Part shown: one piece after another, positions 12,163 through 34,105 of the stretch | How positions within the stretch are numbered: the stretch's first letter is position 1 | Layout: each line of letters begins with the position of its first letter | Source of the DNA: Phalacrocorax aristotelis | Lineage: Eukaryota; Chordata; Aves; Suliformes; Phalacrocoracidae | Length of the DNA stretch: 64,000 nucleotides | Direction of reading: 5' to 3' | Assembly: GCF_949628215.1 (NCBI RefSeq) | Contig: NC_134277.1 | Coordinates: 90,819,963-90,883,962 of the forward strand | The notes under the pieces: model-generated | What the model saw: the letters and a program-made list of their open reading frames with translations, nothing else | The model's database searches: none | What the model was told of the DNA's origin: nothing | Program-made: the position numbers and the translations under genes

Positions 12163-14967
12163 AATTTTATTTATCCTGAAGTTTTGACTGCAACAAAATT
12201 ATTATGCTAGGTCTGTGTTTTGTTCACACCAGCAAAATAGTTTGTACTTTGAAATAGCAATGTATATAAATTATTCTAATATTTTGAAGAAGTTAGATAC
12301 ACTGATATTTTAACACTTGCTCTTTTATCTACTTAAATTAGGATATATCCCTGAAATCTTATAAATTTTTAATTACTTATTATAAAGCCCATTAAAACAT
12401 GGATGCAATTTCAATAAGATATTTTTTGTTAATGCTATGAAAAGTGAAGTTTTCATTAAGTAAACCGGTAATTTTTAGTTTCCTTTTCAGAGTGCACTCA
12501 GTACTTTGTACAACTTCGAATCCAAGAGCTGAAGGTTTTACAGTGTATTACTGAATACACATTTCTTTTAATTGAAGAGAATGTTGAGAGGATTTGGCTT
12601 AACAGTGCTTTTTCTTTAGAATTTTGATATGAAACAGGTAAAACCTATTGCTAATCTGAACCCTCAAAATTTTCAGTGAAAGTTTGTGGAAATTTTGCTG
12701 TTGGTGTTGTTAGACCCAGCATCTGAATCCATCTTTGCTCATTCTAACCAACAATTCAACTAAGTTGTATTTACAAAAATAAAAGGCTAAATCATATGAA
12801 AATACCTAAATATACAGTTATTGGTTAGTCAGCAAAATTTTCCAAATATAAAAAAAGCTTACATCAAGCTATATCTGAGAGAGGGGAAAAATTTTTCTAC
12901 CTTATATCTGTTTTCACATACAATTTATGTTGTGGATTATGTTCAGATACATTGAAACCATTAATTTTGCTGTAAAAGCAGAGCTTTTGGTGAAATCTAC
13001 TTTTCTAGGCTAGAGTACCAGGGGATGCCAGAGCTAGAGCTCATAGTAAACCAGACCAGTAGAAAACATGTCACCGGTCATTATAGGGAAGCACTAAAGA
13101 ATAAGCTTGTGTGAAGAAACTTTGTGTAATAACAGGAAAATTGTTGATAACCTTAGGATTTCAACTACAAAATTGTACCCCTAATGTAGTAATCACCAGT
13201 AGCTGCATGATGTCCAAAAAAGTAAGTACCGTTTCAAAAGTTTTTTCAGAATTATTCAGTCATATAAGCATGCCTTTTCTGGGAATTCAGCTATCTTTAT
13301 TTGATAGAGTCTTTGGATAAGGTTATCATTTCTATTTTTAATGTCTGTAAAAAAGTGTAATAGAGGGCTGGGTTTGTTGTGCCCACCAATGGTAAACTGC
13401 AAAGGTAAAGTAAGTTAGGTGTACAGCAGCCTTTGTAGCACAATTTAAGGGTATAACTATCAGCAATAGTACTTCTTTTCACTCTCACTTTGATCTTCTG
13501 GCTCCTATTATCATAGGAAAAACTTCTTTTGCAAATACTGTTTGCAGTTACAAGCTTTGCTGGCCAAAATATAAAAGAAAGGGGAAATATGAGATTACAG
13601 TGAAACTCTGGAGTTAAGTTGCTTAAAGATAAGGCAGCAAAGTGGTTTTTTTAATGCTCATCAGTTGAGTAAGGTTTTCTGTTCTTAAACATATATTGGA
13701 TCCATTTCAATCTCTTTTTTTTGTAGAAAGCTTTCTTAAAAGGTGTTTAGTACAAATTACAAATTTACAAAAATCTTGGAGACAGTAATGTTATGACCAA
13801 AAGGAAAAAAAAACAAACCACAACTAGCATGGGTATTTAAAAGTATTAACAAATTTATAGCTCACCTGTTCACACAGACGTGAAGGTGCTTGCTGTGCCA
13901 AAGCCCTCAAAATCTATTCCATAAAATAAGAATTACTGTGTGGCTGCAATACTGCTGACCTGCAGACAAATTTCTAATCATGCTTTTCCATATTATTGTC
14001 TCCTTTTCTCATTGCGATCTGTCTAAAGTAACTTCACTACTTTTAGTTGTTTGGTGTCTAAGTCCTCTTCACTTTTGAATGGTTTTTCCTCAGTGCTGGA
14101 GTTCTTGTCCAAAACTGTCATTTTTAGGCAATCGTTAGAGGCAGAGACAGAAAGACAACTGAGTTCTTAACTCTGTCACTCAGCTCTGATATTTTTGCTT
14201 TACTGTAGTTGTGTTCTTAGAAGTATTTATAGTGCTGGTTTTCAGATATCTTAAAAGTGTGCACCATATCCTACTGTAAAAATTGTCTCTTTTTACCTTG
14301 GTCACCCTGAGGTAATATCCACATGACATTCCTCAAATTCTTAAAAGTTTGCTAATGTGCCATTAATGTATACTCAGCTTTCCTTAGTCAAGCCAAGGTG
14401 ATGTTTCATCTGCACTGTTGGTCAACTGAGTCCTCATGAATCTCAGTTTGAATACCATGAGTTAGAATATTAACAGAGTTGTCTTCATAAGAGCTGGTGG
14501 AGAACCCTGGAATTTGTGTCTGTGCATTCAGAATAATGGAGAGCTGCAGCAGAAGCAAAACTTGCCAGTTCTCCAAAGGACACAAAATCAAAGTAGCGTG
14601 ACAAATCAAAAAGCTCCAAATGAATTCAAGGATGGAAATGTGTTGCTTGAGTTTACGATTACCTTACCCCAGTAATTATGTTTTATTTACTTCTGAGTCA
14701 ATGTAGTCATGCAGTTGGCAGTTTTCAAAGTCATCAGCAGTTCCATTTAAAAGCAGTGGAAGCTCCTGCGTCTGGAAGGGTTTTCAATGTTTGTTTTTTT
14801 CAGAGACACACAGAAGCAAAAAGTTAGTTAGTTACTTAGAAAATCTAGCCTTACTGTTTTAAAAGCTGAAACATTTAGTTTATTTAGTTGTACTGTGCTC
14901 CATCTCTGATCTGAATGCCTTTAAGTAGTGAGATAATTTTTTTTTTTTCTTTTGGAATACTTGTAAG
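12163..14967. other. Intergenic, nothing recognised
   Basis: AT-rich DNA lying between the C7orf57 3' end and a CR1 fragment. I see no exon, RNA gene or recognisable repeat. T-rich tracts occur near 13710 and 14938. Confidence 0.55.
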
Positions 14968-15520
14968 AGATAAAGAAGTCGTTACCCCACTCTACTCAGC
15001 GCTTGTCAGGCCACACCTGGAGTACTGTGTACAGTTCTGGTCCCCTCTATACAAAAAGGATGTGGACAGGCCGGAAGGGGTCCAGAGAAGGGCCACCAAG
15101 ATGATCAAAGGACTGGGAAGCCTGCCATATGAGGGTAGGCTGGGAGAGCTGGGTTTGTTCAGCCTTGAGAAAAGGAGGCTTAGAGGGGATCTCATCACCA
15201 TGTACCAGGACTTAAGGGGTAGCTACAAAGAAGATGGAGACTCCCTTTTTACATGGAGTCACATGGAGAGGACAAGGGGGAATGGACACAAGTTGTTCTT
15301 GGGGAGATTCCGATTGGACACCAGAGGGAAATTTTTCACAGTGAGGACAGTCACCCATTGGAATAATCTCCCCAGGGAAGTGGTTGACTCGGCCATGTTG
15401 GACACCTTCAAGAGTCGTCTGGACAGGGTGCTGGGCCATCTTGTCTAGGCTGTGCTCTTCCCAGAAAGGTTGGATTAGATGATCCCTGAGGTCCCTTCCA
15501 ACCTGGGATTCTGTGACAAT
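14968..15520 (+). mobile_element. CR1 LINE, 5'-truncated 3' fragment
   Basis: The frame translates to the C-terminal end of CR1 ORF2: [44 protein letters not shown] and [11 protein letters not shown]. The end of the element has the CR1 signature GGTCCCTTCCAACCTGGG followed by ATTCTGTGAC. The copy is truncated well after the reverse transcriptase domain, as is typical of CR1 insertions. The C-terminal reading frame is still open to its stop at about 15,448, so the copy is only moderately decayed. It is not a host gene. Confidence 0.95.
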
Positions 15521-18473
15521 AAAAGTGCAGTTACATTTTATGAATTACATCCAAGTATACTGAATATGTGAATATTTTAAAAGAGAATTCCAGATACAGA
15601 TTTATAAATAAGTTGGAAGTTTAGGTACTGAAGATTAATTTTCCTTTTATGTGCAACCATTTAACTGTAGCAAAGTCTAACACTTGTTTTCATTTTACTG
15701 TGACCAGATGTATACTTCCCTCTTACCACTTATGTCTTTTTAGACTAGACTAAAATAAAAACATGTTTTCAGAGATCAAGGGTGTATATATATAAACTTT
15801 GTGTAGCAATGTAAACAAAAATTGAATTGGCCCATGCATTCCTTAAGCACCTAAAATTTCGTTGATGTCAGCATATCTATTCCTTAAATAATTATATTTG
15901 TGCTGACTATGCAGACTTAGCGGTAAAAGATGTAGGATGAAGCACAATTTTTTTCTGTAAATGAATACCCTAATATTCTGCTTTTGCAGTTCTATGCAGA
16001 TTATCTTTCAGAAGGTAGTTGCGTATTATGCCATAGCCTGGAAAAAACTAGAAATACATATATCGAAGTTCAGTCTTAGCATGTGTTGTCCTCCTGGTTC
16101 TAATAATACGAAACATTGAGAATGACTGAATAATCAAAATGCAGTAGGGAAGTGTCTGAACAGCTGCACTAAATTATTTGACTAATTGACTATAAAAATG
16201 GTATATGGTGAGCAGGAAGGAATATACTTTTGATTATAAAAGGACAGCCTTACTTTTCATAGATGTAAGTTTCCATACATGCAATATGAAAATCTGAAAA
16301 GTGAGGCCAGCTTCAGGTTTTGTAATTTATTGTTGTAATAATCCCAGTGTGTAGTTGTGTATCTTTCACCCTTCTGAAATAACATTTACTAACGTATTTT
16401 GTGTTTTTACTTAAGAGGTATTTTCCCTACTAAAATACAAAATGAAAACCCAAAGATTACAAAAACAGGAGGCTTAAAACAAATTTAAATTTAAAAAAAA
16501 GTTTTATAGAGATGACTGAGAGCAGAGGTTACTACCAATTATTAGACTCATTGAGATGCATTATTTATTGAACGTTTCAGACAAGGTAACTATAGTAATG
16601 TGATTATTTACAAAATAAATCATTTACATTGATTATTCTCTTAATATATAGCTGAATGGCAAACTTCCTGAAAGCCAAAGCAGATTTTTCAGTGGACCCT
16701 GAGATGAAAGGGTAGGTAATACTCCTATTTAAAGGAAAAGTTTATCCCACAGAATTAAAATATTGTTCTAAGGTGCTTAATTTGGATTGTCCGCTACCAT
16801 AGCTTTCAAGTGGTGACAACTATTCAAGGAACAGAAAAAACAGATGTGTCAGGAGACTGCTTCTGTTTTACATGTTAGAGATTTAAACAAGTTGAACAGG
16901 TGACATTTTATTTAGTTTGTTGAGCAATTTCTGTTGTATGCTGTTCATGGCTCGAAATGCATCTGTGTGCAGGGGATTTCTCTCTCTTATATTCCCATAC
17001 AAAGACCTTTGCTGTGAGACAGGATATTGAGAGATTTTACTCCAAATGCCCAATACATGATTTTGTAATAAATACATCTTGGCAATGTCTTGTGCCCAAT
17101 GTGTTTACGTTCCTGATATGCAGAAGGCTATGTACCAAGAAGGTTTTAATTGCTCTGTCTCCCAAGAATTCCCTACTATAGCAAACTACAGTGTGGTTTT
17201 GGTAGGAAAAATTATTTAGAAAATTGTATTGCAGGATTCTGGGTTTAATGTCTTCAGTTACTCTATGAATGATGTTAAATTTATGCTTACAGGATGCTTT
17301 ATGATTTTTTTTGCTTTGTGTTTGCTTTAGATTTCTTGCTAATTGATGGAAAAGGATAATCCTTTAATCGTTTTAATTTTGTATGTTTCCGTCATGAACC
17401 ACTTCTGCCAGTCTGTTCTTCCAAGATATACTTAATATTCGGCCCACATCTCTTACATAAAAATTGGAGACTTGGCTCTATAAGATAGATCTAGGAAAGT
17501 GTGTGTCAAACTAAGTGAATTTTGCAGTCTCTCTTTCGAAGTTCCTTATAATTTCAACACTTGTAGGACTGTAGCTCTATTTCCATTGCAAATGTTACTT
17601 CTGTAGCTAAATGTGCTGGATCCATCTTGCAGATGTTGTCATCTCTTGTTCAGGAACTCACTGGTGCTTTATGAGGAACAGGTGCCACCCTTGCGGAACT
17701 AAAAGGGCGTGAGCTGAATTCACATCTTGGTTTCACTTATTTTTCTCAGGCTACTTTGCCTGGCTCTAGCATTGTCAGCCATATCAAAGCAACGCTGGAG
17801 ATGCCACACCTACAGTTGTGCTGCACTCGCCTGCCTAGCTTTAGGAGCTGAGGGTATATTTTATATTTCATTGCTTTGCAAAAGTTTGAGTGTAGCTAGG
17901 AGCTATTTTATAGCAAGTTGTGGAGAATAATTTCTTTTTATTTAGGCAGAGGGGACTTGTGAGGACTTTCTGAATTGACAGTTGCAGGCTAGCTGCTTTC
18001 GTGATGCAGCATGTTAAAACCTGATGATTGGTGCTTTAAGCTTTTAACCCTAAAAGATCATCTGACTTAAGAGGGTCACACTCTCCAGGTTTTTGTGTAT
18101 GTCTGGGATGCCAGACATAAATCAGGTTTTTGTTACAATGAAGATTACCCCTCAGCTGTGTTGGTTTGATCAATGTTGAGTAGATCTCTTTATTTTAAAT
18201 ATTACATCATTATTACTGGCTGGTGCAATGGCCGTGTAAACCACTTGTCAGGTAACTCAGGTTCTGTTTCCACAGAAGTTTTTCAGACTCATGTGGTGGT
18301 CTTTGTATTAACACTTGTTTTCCATCCAAAATGCAGACCTGCATTTTATATGCTTTGTAGCTGTTAGTTGGTTGACACACTGAATTTGATACCAGCAATG
18401 ATAAACACTGGTGCCTGCTTTGCTGAGTTAGGTACAGCTGAGTTAGTGCTTCTCAAGTAAAGTAGAGGAAAAT
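15521..18473. other. Intergenic, nothing recognised
   Basis: AT-rich unique-looking sequence between two CR1 copies. I could not recognise an exon, an RNA gene or another repeat in it. The short open frames have no family resemblance. Confidence 0.55.
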
Positions 18474-18617
18474 GTTGTGGTGCTGGGGACTGATGGGTTC
18501 CACCTGTCCCAACGGGGGAAAATGAATCTTTGGACCTAAGTTGGTGGGACTGATGGAGAGGTCTTGAAACTAAAATCGATGGGGGAAGGAGTTACCAACA
18601 GGATTGCCAAGGGTTGA
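18474..18617 (+). pseudogene. CR1 ORF1 C-terminal remnant (esterase-like block)
   Basis: This frame reads VVLGTDGFHLSQRGK and, after an in-frame TAA, LKSMGEGVTNRIAKG, ending at TGA 18615-18617. CR1 ORF1 is known to carry an esterase (SGNH-like) domain, and the D-x-x-H spacing in TDGFHLS resembles the end of such a domain. That assignment rests on family knowledge rather than on this short remnant. Confidence 0.7.
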
Positions 18618-18696
18618 CAAGGCATTGCCTGCAGGTGGCAATGCTAGTGGGAACACTTACTCTGCTCCTGGGAGCACGGAGGGCCCAGGACCATAT

Positions 18697-19380
18697 CTGA
18701 AATGCTTGTGCACTAATGCATGCAGTATGAGAAATAAGCAGGATGAACTGGAAGCGTTGGCCAGCTCCCAGAGCTATGATATCATTGGTGTTAGTGATTG
18801 TTAGTGGTATAGTTAGTGGTTAGTGGGTTGTTAGTGGTATTGGTGGAATGAGTCCCACAACTGGAGTGCTGCGATGGAGGGCTACAGGCTGCTTCAGGAG
18901 GGATAGGCAGGGCAGGCAAGGTGGAGGAGTTGTGCTGTATGTAAGGGAAAGGTTTGATTGTACAGCCCTTACAGTTAGTGGTGATGTGGTTGAGAGCCTC
19001 TTGGTGAGGATTAAGGGATGGAAAACAAAGGAGATGTTGCAGTGGGTGTTTACTACCAATCGCCCAGCCAGGATGTAAGCACTGATGAGTTACTTTGTAG
19101 GCAATTAGGAGAAATTTCTGGATGGGTAGCCCTTGTCCTTATGGGAGATTTTAACTTCCCAGACATCAGCTGGGAGTATCACACTGCTGTGATGAGCAGG
19201 TCTTGGAAATTCTTGAAGTTTGTGGATGATAACTTCTTGTCAGAAGTACTCAGTGAGCCAACTAGAAAAGATGTCCTTCTAGACTTGCTATCTGTGAATA
19301 GAGAAGGACTTATGGGAGATGTGATGGTAGGTAGCTGTCTTGGCCACAGTGGTCATGAAATGGTTAAGTTTAAAATTTTC
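18697..19380 (+). pseudogene. CR1 ORF2 endonuclease domain remnant
   Basis: AP-endonuclease-like blocks appear in order: LKCLCTNACSMRNKQDEL, DIIGVSD, then WNESHNWSAAMEGYRLLQEG in another frame, GGGVVLYVRE, VYYQSPSQD, LMGDFNFPDISWEY (the conserved GDFN motif) and SGHEMVKF. A GTTAGTG-type repeat expansion at about 18,790-18,841 interrupts the domain at the usual W-W-x-E position. Confidence 0.88.
18788..18841. repeat. GTTAGTG-type short tandem expansion inside CR1
   Basis: TTAGTG recurs five times in about 45 bases, at 18791, 18801, 18813, 18820 and 18831. In other CR1 copies, as I know them, this position holds continuous endonuclease codons (IGVS-x-x-WWxE), so the repeats look like a secondary expansion within the element. 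Confidence 0.75.
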
Positions 19381-20055
19381 AGAGTGATGAGAAAAAAGGA
19401 CAGCAGAGCTGATACCCTGGACTTCAAGAGAGCAAACTTCAAGCTATTCAGGGAGCTATTTAGCAGACTACCCTGGGAAACTCTTTTGGAGGGCTTAGGA
19501 GTCCACAAGTGCTGGCCAGTCTTTAAGAACCACCTTTTACAAGCATAGGAGCTGGCAATTCCACTGTGTTGTAAGTCAAGCAAGTGGGGCAGAAGACCAG
19601 CTTCTCTGAACAGGCTACTCCTCATGGAGCTCAAGAGGAAAAAGAAATTGTATGATCTCTGGAAGCAAGGTCAGGCTTTGCAGGAAGATTACAGAGCTGC
19701 GGGCATATATGCAGGGAGGAGACACAACAGGGCAAAGCTTAGAGTTGAAACTAGCCAGTTTTCTGTCAGATAACAAGATGGGCTTTTTAAAGTATGTTAA
19801 TAGCAAGAGGAGGTCTAATGAAAGCATTGGACCGATACTTGTTGAAGATGGTCATCTGACTAACAGGGATGAAGAAAAAGCAGAGGCATTCAACGCTTTT
19901 TCTGCCTCAGTCTTTAATAATACTGACAGACTTTGGGCTGTCTGGTTCCCTGAGTCAGAGGTCCACAAGTGTGGGAACGGTGGCTTTCCATTTGTGGACA
20001 TTGAAATTGCAGGGGACCAGCTGTATCAGCTGAATGTTCATGCACAAGTTCATGG

Positions 20056-20730
20056 GGCCTGATGGGATTCATGCCAGAGTGCTGAAGGAGCTGGCGGATG
20101 TTACGGCAGGACACCTTTTGATCATCTACCAAAGGTCTTCAGAGTCTGGGGAAGTCCCTGCTGACTGGAAGCTAGCCAGTGTTATTCCAGCCTACAATAT
20201 GGGTGTGAGGGAAGACCCAGGGTACTACAGACCTGTTAGTCTAACCTCAGTTCCTGGAAAAACTATGGAGATTATTATACTGGGTGCTACTGAAAGGCAT
20301 TTAAAGAATAATGCAATCATCAGGCACAGTCAATATGGGTTCAACTGTTTAACTAATTTGATATCCTTCCATGATAAGCTCACCTGCCTACTGGATGAAG
20401 GGAAGGCAGTGGGTGCAGTTCTTCTGGATTTTAGTAAGGCTTTTGATGCTGTCCCTCACAGCATCCTTCTGGACAAGTTGTCCAACTGTGGGATTAGCAG
20501 GTTCATGGTGTGCTGGGTGAAGAATGGGATGAAGGGCAGAGGTCCAAGGGTTGTAGTGAATGGGGCTACATCTGGCTGGCAACCAGTCACCAGTGGTGTT
20601 CTTTGGTGTTCAATTCTAGGGCCAGTGCTGTTCAATGCATTTATCAATGATCGACATGCAGGAATTGAATGCACCATTAGCAAGTTTGATGATGATACCA
20701 AAGTGGGAGGTGCTGTTGACTCCTGAGGGA
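20056..20730 (+). pseudogene. CR1 ORF2 reverse transcriptase domain remnant
   Basis: Reverse transcriptase blocks are in order and in one long frame: [53 protein letters not shown] (block A aspartates), [20 protein letters not shown] and [11 protein letters not shown] (block C; the usual CR1 form is FADD). The frame then stops after AVDS, and the C-terminal part continues in another frame. It is a non-LTR element relic, not a host polymerase. Confidence 0.93.
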
Positions 20731-21486
20731 CAAGATGCCTTGTACAGGCATCTGGATAGATTGGAGCATTGGGCAATGAATAGTGGGATTAAATTTCACA
20801 AGTCCAAATGCCAGATCCTGCACCTAGGATGGAGTGATGCCGCACACAAGTATAAATTGGGAGAGGAGTGGCTGGAGAGCAGCCCTGCAGAAAGGGATCT
20901 GGGGGTGCTGGTTGACCTCAGGCTCAATATGAGTGAGCAGTGTGCCCTGGCAGCCAGGAGGGCAAACCGCATCCTGGGGCGCATCAAACACTGTATAACC
21001 GGCCGATCAAAAGAGGTGCCCATCCCACTGTATTCAGTGTTGGTGCGGCCTCACCTTGAGCACTGTGTGCAGCTCTGGGCCCCACCATTTAAGAAGGATG
21101 TGAAGGTCCTTGAATGCACCCAGAGGAGGGCAACAAAGGTGGTGAGAGGGCTGGAAGGAATGTCCTGTGAGGAGCAGCTGAGGGCTTTGGGCTTGTCTAG
21201 TCTGGAGAAAAGGAGGCTGAGGGACGACCTCTTTGCCCTCCGCAGCTTCCTGAGGAGGGGAAGTGGAGGGGGAGGTGCTGATCTCTTCTCCTTGGTATCC
21301 AGTGATAGGATGGGTGGGAATGGTTCACAGCTGTGCCAGGGGAGGTTCAGCCTGGACATCAGGAAGCATTTCTTTAGCGAGAGGGTGGTCAAACACTGGG
21401 ACAGGCTGCCTAGAGAGGTGATCAATGCCCCAAGCCTGTCAGTGTTTAAGGGACGTTTGGACAATGCCCTTAATAACATGCTTTAA
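20731..21486 (+). pseudogene. CR1 ORF2 C-terminal region
   Basis: This frame reads on from the reverse transcriptase: [83 protein letters not shown] and HWDRLPREVINAPS. It ends at the TAA near 21,486. This is the same region retained by the shorter CR1 copies in the window. Confidence 0.93.
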
Positions 21487-21777
21487 CTTGTGGTCACACA
21501 GTTGGACTAGATGATTGTTGCAGGTCCCTTCCAACTGAAATGTCTATTCTATTTGATTCGTTTTGATTCGATTTAGCAGAAGTCACCTGTGCTTTTTTCT
21601 CATGGCCTTTTTTCACTGTACGAAGCTACTAGTAAAAGAGGTGCACTTAAAGACAGCCTGTACGAATTATACATTTACAAAGACAGACATACAACAACAC
21701 CCGTACAGCCTAAGCTGACTCTGGAAAAGGTTGAGGGTGCCAACCTGCGCTTATGCATTTATATGCCTATTACGAGA

Positions 21778-22400
21778 TCGCCCTGAGGACCCGCCGCCCG
21801 GAGGCACGTCGCCGGGGGAGCGGCAGGACACCGGCCTTGCTCCCGCCCCACTCCCGCGCCCCCTCGCTCCCCGCCGCCGCCCAACGCCCGCCGCGCGTGG
21901 GGCCGGGCCGCCGCGGGCACCGCCCGTGCCCCCGCTCGGCCGGGCCGCCGGCGCGCAGGGAGTTAACCGCGCCCGGTGCCACGGCCCCCCCCGGGGCGGG
22001 GCGGCGCCCGCCCGCCGCCACCTCCCGGCCCGCCGCCACCTCCCGCCCCCCCGCCGCCGCCGCCGTGAGGGCGGCTCGGCCGCCGCGCCCCGCAGCCCGC
22101 CCGTGCAGCGACAGGCTCTCCTCGGTTGTCAGCGGCCGCTCCCGCCGCCCCAGGTGAGGGCCGAGCCGCCGGGACCCCTGCTGGGGCGGGGCGGGGTGGG
22201 GGAAAGGGGGCGCCGCCGGGGGTGGGGACGGCGGGCGGTGCGTGTTCGGCGGCCGCCGCTGCCGAGCCCCGGGGAACCGTCCGGCAGCGATGTGCGCAGT
22301 GCGAGAGCCCGCACCGCCTCGGGAGGAGACCGGAGTGCGGAGATCGAGTTCGCAGTGACTTCGGTTCCTCTCACGATGGATGGACACCAAGCTAGAGCTT
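21778..22400 (+). promoter_or_regulatory. UPP1: CpG island, likely UPP1 promoter and untranslated exon 1
   Basis: An abrupt change to very GC-rich, CpG-dense sequence, with CCGCC and GGGGCGGGG boxes and a NotI-type GCGGCCGC at about 22,132, set in AT-rich surroundings. A good donor, CCCCAG|GTGAGG, lies at 22,153/22,154 and would end an untranslated first exon that splices to the ATG exon at 24,382. No TATA box is evident, fitting a CpG-island promoter. It sits 2.2 kb before the first UPP1 codon on the same strand. Long open frames inside it are by-products of high GC. Confidence 0.82.
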
Positions 22401-22435
22401 CTCCTTAAAGATACTGATAACAGAGGTTTTCCTTT

Positions 22436-22500
22436 AAAAAAAAAAAGGGGGGGGGGAGGGGGGAGTGTGTGTGTGAAAAAAAAAATTAAAAAAATATATT
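22436..22500. repeat. Low-complexity A-run, G-run, GT and A-rich tract
   Basis: Directly after the CpG island come 11 As, then 10 Gs, an A, six Gs, a short GT run and further A-rich sequence. The G runs could form a G-quadruplex or other unusual structure on the coding strand within UPP1 intron 1. Confidence 0.8.
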
Positions 22501-24381
22501 AAAATAAGAGAGTAGCGATAACATATTCCGCATGGCTTTAAAGCATGGGTCAGAGGACTTGCACACGCATTGAAGTGGGCCATGCCCTTTCTTAAGCCGA
22601 GTCCTGCCATGGGAACGTTATTCTTGAGCGTCAGTTCTAACTTCGGCTGAAGAAGGCTGCTGAAACTTTGGACGTGGCTATAAAAATTTCCGTTTGAGTA
22701 GACAGCGTGAGAATTTGGTGGCTTCCTATTAATCGGCTGCCTGTCAGCTACGACCGGATTGCCGGAAGCGTCTGCCATGGGAAAGCTGCTTCATGCTGGC
22801 TCCTTTCTTCTGTTCCTGCCAAGGCATCTCCCGTTGGGCGCTGCCGGAGAGGGTATTCCAGACCTTTGGAGTGTCACAACTTTGTTGCCGTTTTTTTTAA
22901 ATACATCATTGCTTAGGGCATCACAGAACCGAGAACACTATTAAAAATTAAGTGGTCGCTTAATACTGTGGACAGCAGCTGAACGAATATCCTCACTTTA
23001 TTTGCAGCCATTTGTCATCTAGGTACATAAAAATTGCTTTGCTGTTTCTTCTTCTTATCTTCTGACTCCTTGTTACGAGGACTCGCGGCACTGTAGTTTT
23101 CTTGGAAAAAAAGAGGCATTTTCCTGTGATGTAGGTGGTATAATAGCGATACCCTGTAAGTGACTGACTCTAATTGTACCACCATAAGGGTGCATAATTG
23201 GTTCTCATTGCGACTTTTATACCGCTTTACCTCCTGGAGCACAGAATCTCGTACACACTTAGTACATCTAGTACACATGAAGTTTAGGTCTGTTTAATAA
23301 AGGTTAATATTTTAAATGAAGAAAACTAATCATCCTTATAAATTCAGTGACTTTTAACAGGCAGACTTCAGGTTTAATTTCTTTCTGTAGTTCTTTCAAA
23401 ATTCATGTGTTACTTAATTCTATTACAAGACTAATTTCTTTCTATTTCCTTATAGTGCAATCGTGAGGTTTTTAAGGATTACAGTCCTGTCTCTATTATA
23501 ATCTGTGTGCTGTCAGGCTCTTTGCAAGGGAGGGTAGGGCAAAACTTTGTGATTCAATACTTCCTGTAAGGGTATTTCCAGAAAGTACCAACTTTGTCAC
23601 GTAGCCTTAGTCACTTCTGAAAATAATAACAAATGAATCATCCTGTAATTACAATTCTATATCAGTACCAAAGCCTCAGTGATACATTTGCTTACCTGAA
23701 TGTAGAAGAGAATGCAGAAAGGGTTTTTTTTTTTTAGTATAGGTTAGGGTATTGGATTAGGAAAAAAGATACTCAAGATGGATGATAAACTAGAGCGCTG
23801 TGACTTTTTGGAGTCATGGTTTGGTTTAGTCTTCCTCACTCTTGGGCTGGGGCAGGCAGAAATGATCTTAAGGTCAGTAAGATGTGTTTAATGACGAGGA
23901 TATTATGAGTAAGATGCTTCCTGGACTAAGGTTTCAGGCGTATGATGGTTAGAGATGACCTTTGGAGACCTTCTGGAGCCAGAGGTGAAAGGGGGCTCAT
24001 GCTAGTTCAGCAGTCGCTGCCACTGTGGGAGGTACAGAAGGAAGCGGATCAGTTCGTTTGCTGTGAGACGTACCTCCCTCTGGCCTGCGAGCCAGGTGGT
24101 GTTTATACCACAGAACAGAATTAGCGGTGAGATGGGGGTTACATTAGCAAGGGGTTAGTTTGGGCTTCAGTGGTTTGAAAGTGGTGATGCTTGGCCATAT
24201 AAAATTGGAGATGCTTGTTCTTCTGCAGTTAAAAGCTGTAGCATGGCTGGATTATTTTGGGGGTTTAATATTTGTGACAGTATCATCTGTGTAGAAGGTT
24301 TTTATCACTGTTAATGATGCTAGCTTTACAGATGGGACTACTGTGATGCACTTATATCTGATTTTTTAAATACAATTTTAG
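22501..24381. other. UPP1 intron 1 (putative), nothing coding recognised
   Basis: Between the proposed untranslated exon and the ATG exon I see no coding exon or named repeat. The first part (to about 22,950) is less AT-rich than the rest and may hold an alternative first exon, but no splice signal singles one out. Confidence 0.5.
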
Positions 24382-24393
24382 GTATAAGCATAC

Positions 24394-34105
<9,712 letters not shown>

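Larger units (their letters stand above)
18474..21575 (+). mobile_element. CR1 LINE, long copy with end of ORF1 and most of ORF2
   Basis: About 3.1 kb in the + orientation. It starts inside ORF1 (GTDGFHLSQRG block), then ORF2 runs through an AP-type endonuclease, reverse transcriptase and C-terminal domain. The 3' end carries GGTCCCTTCCAACTGAAA and a short repeat of TTTGATTCG-like units. Full-length avian CR1 is about 4.5 kb, so roughly the first third is missing. ORF2 is spread over at least three frames with several stops and frameshifts, so the copy is inactive and older than the one at 27,905-28,787. It ends about 200 bases before the UPP1 CpG island. Confidence 0.95.

Noticed and set aside
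18604-21486. Several open frames that might be taken as host genes
   Set aside because: All are pieces of CR1 ORF2 (endonuclease, reverse transcriptase, C-terminal region).
21731-22408. Long overlapping open frames on both strands at 21.7-22.4 kb
   Set aside because: They come from the very GC-rich CpG island, where stop codons are rare. The translations are Pro/Arg/Gly/Ala low complexity.
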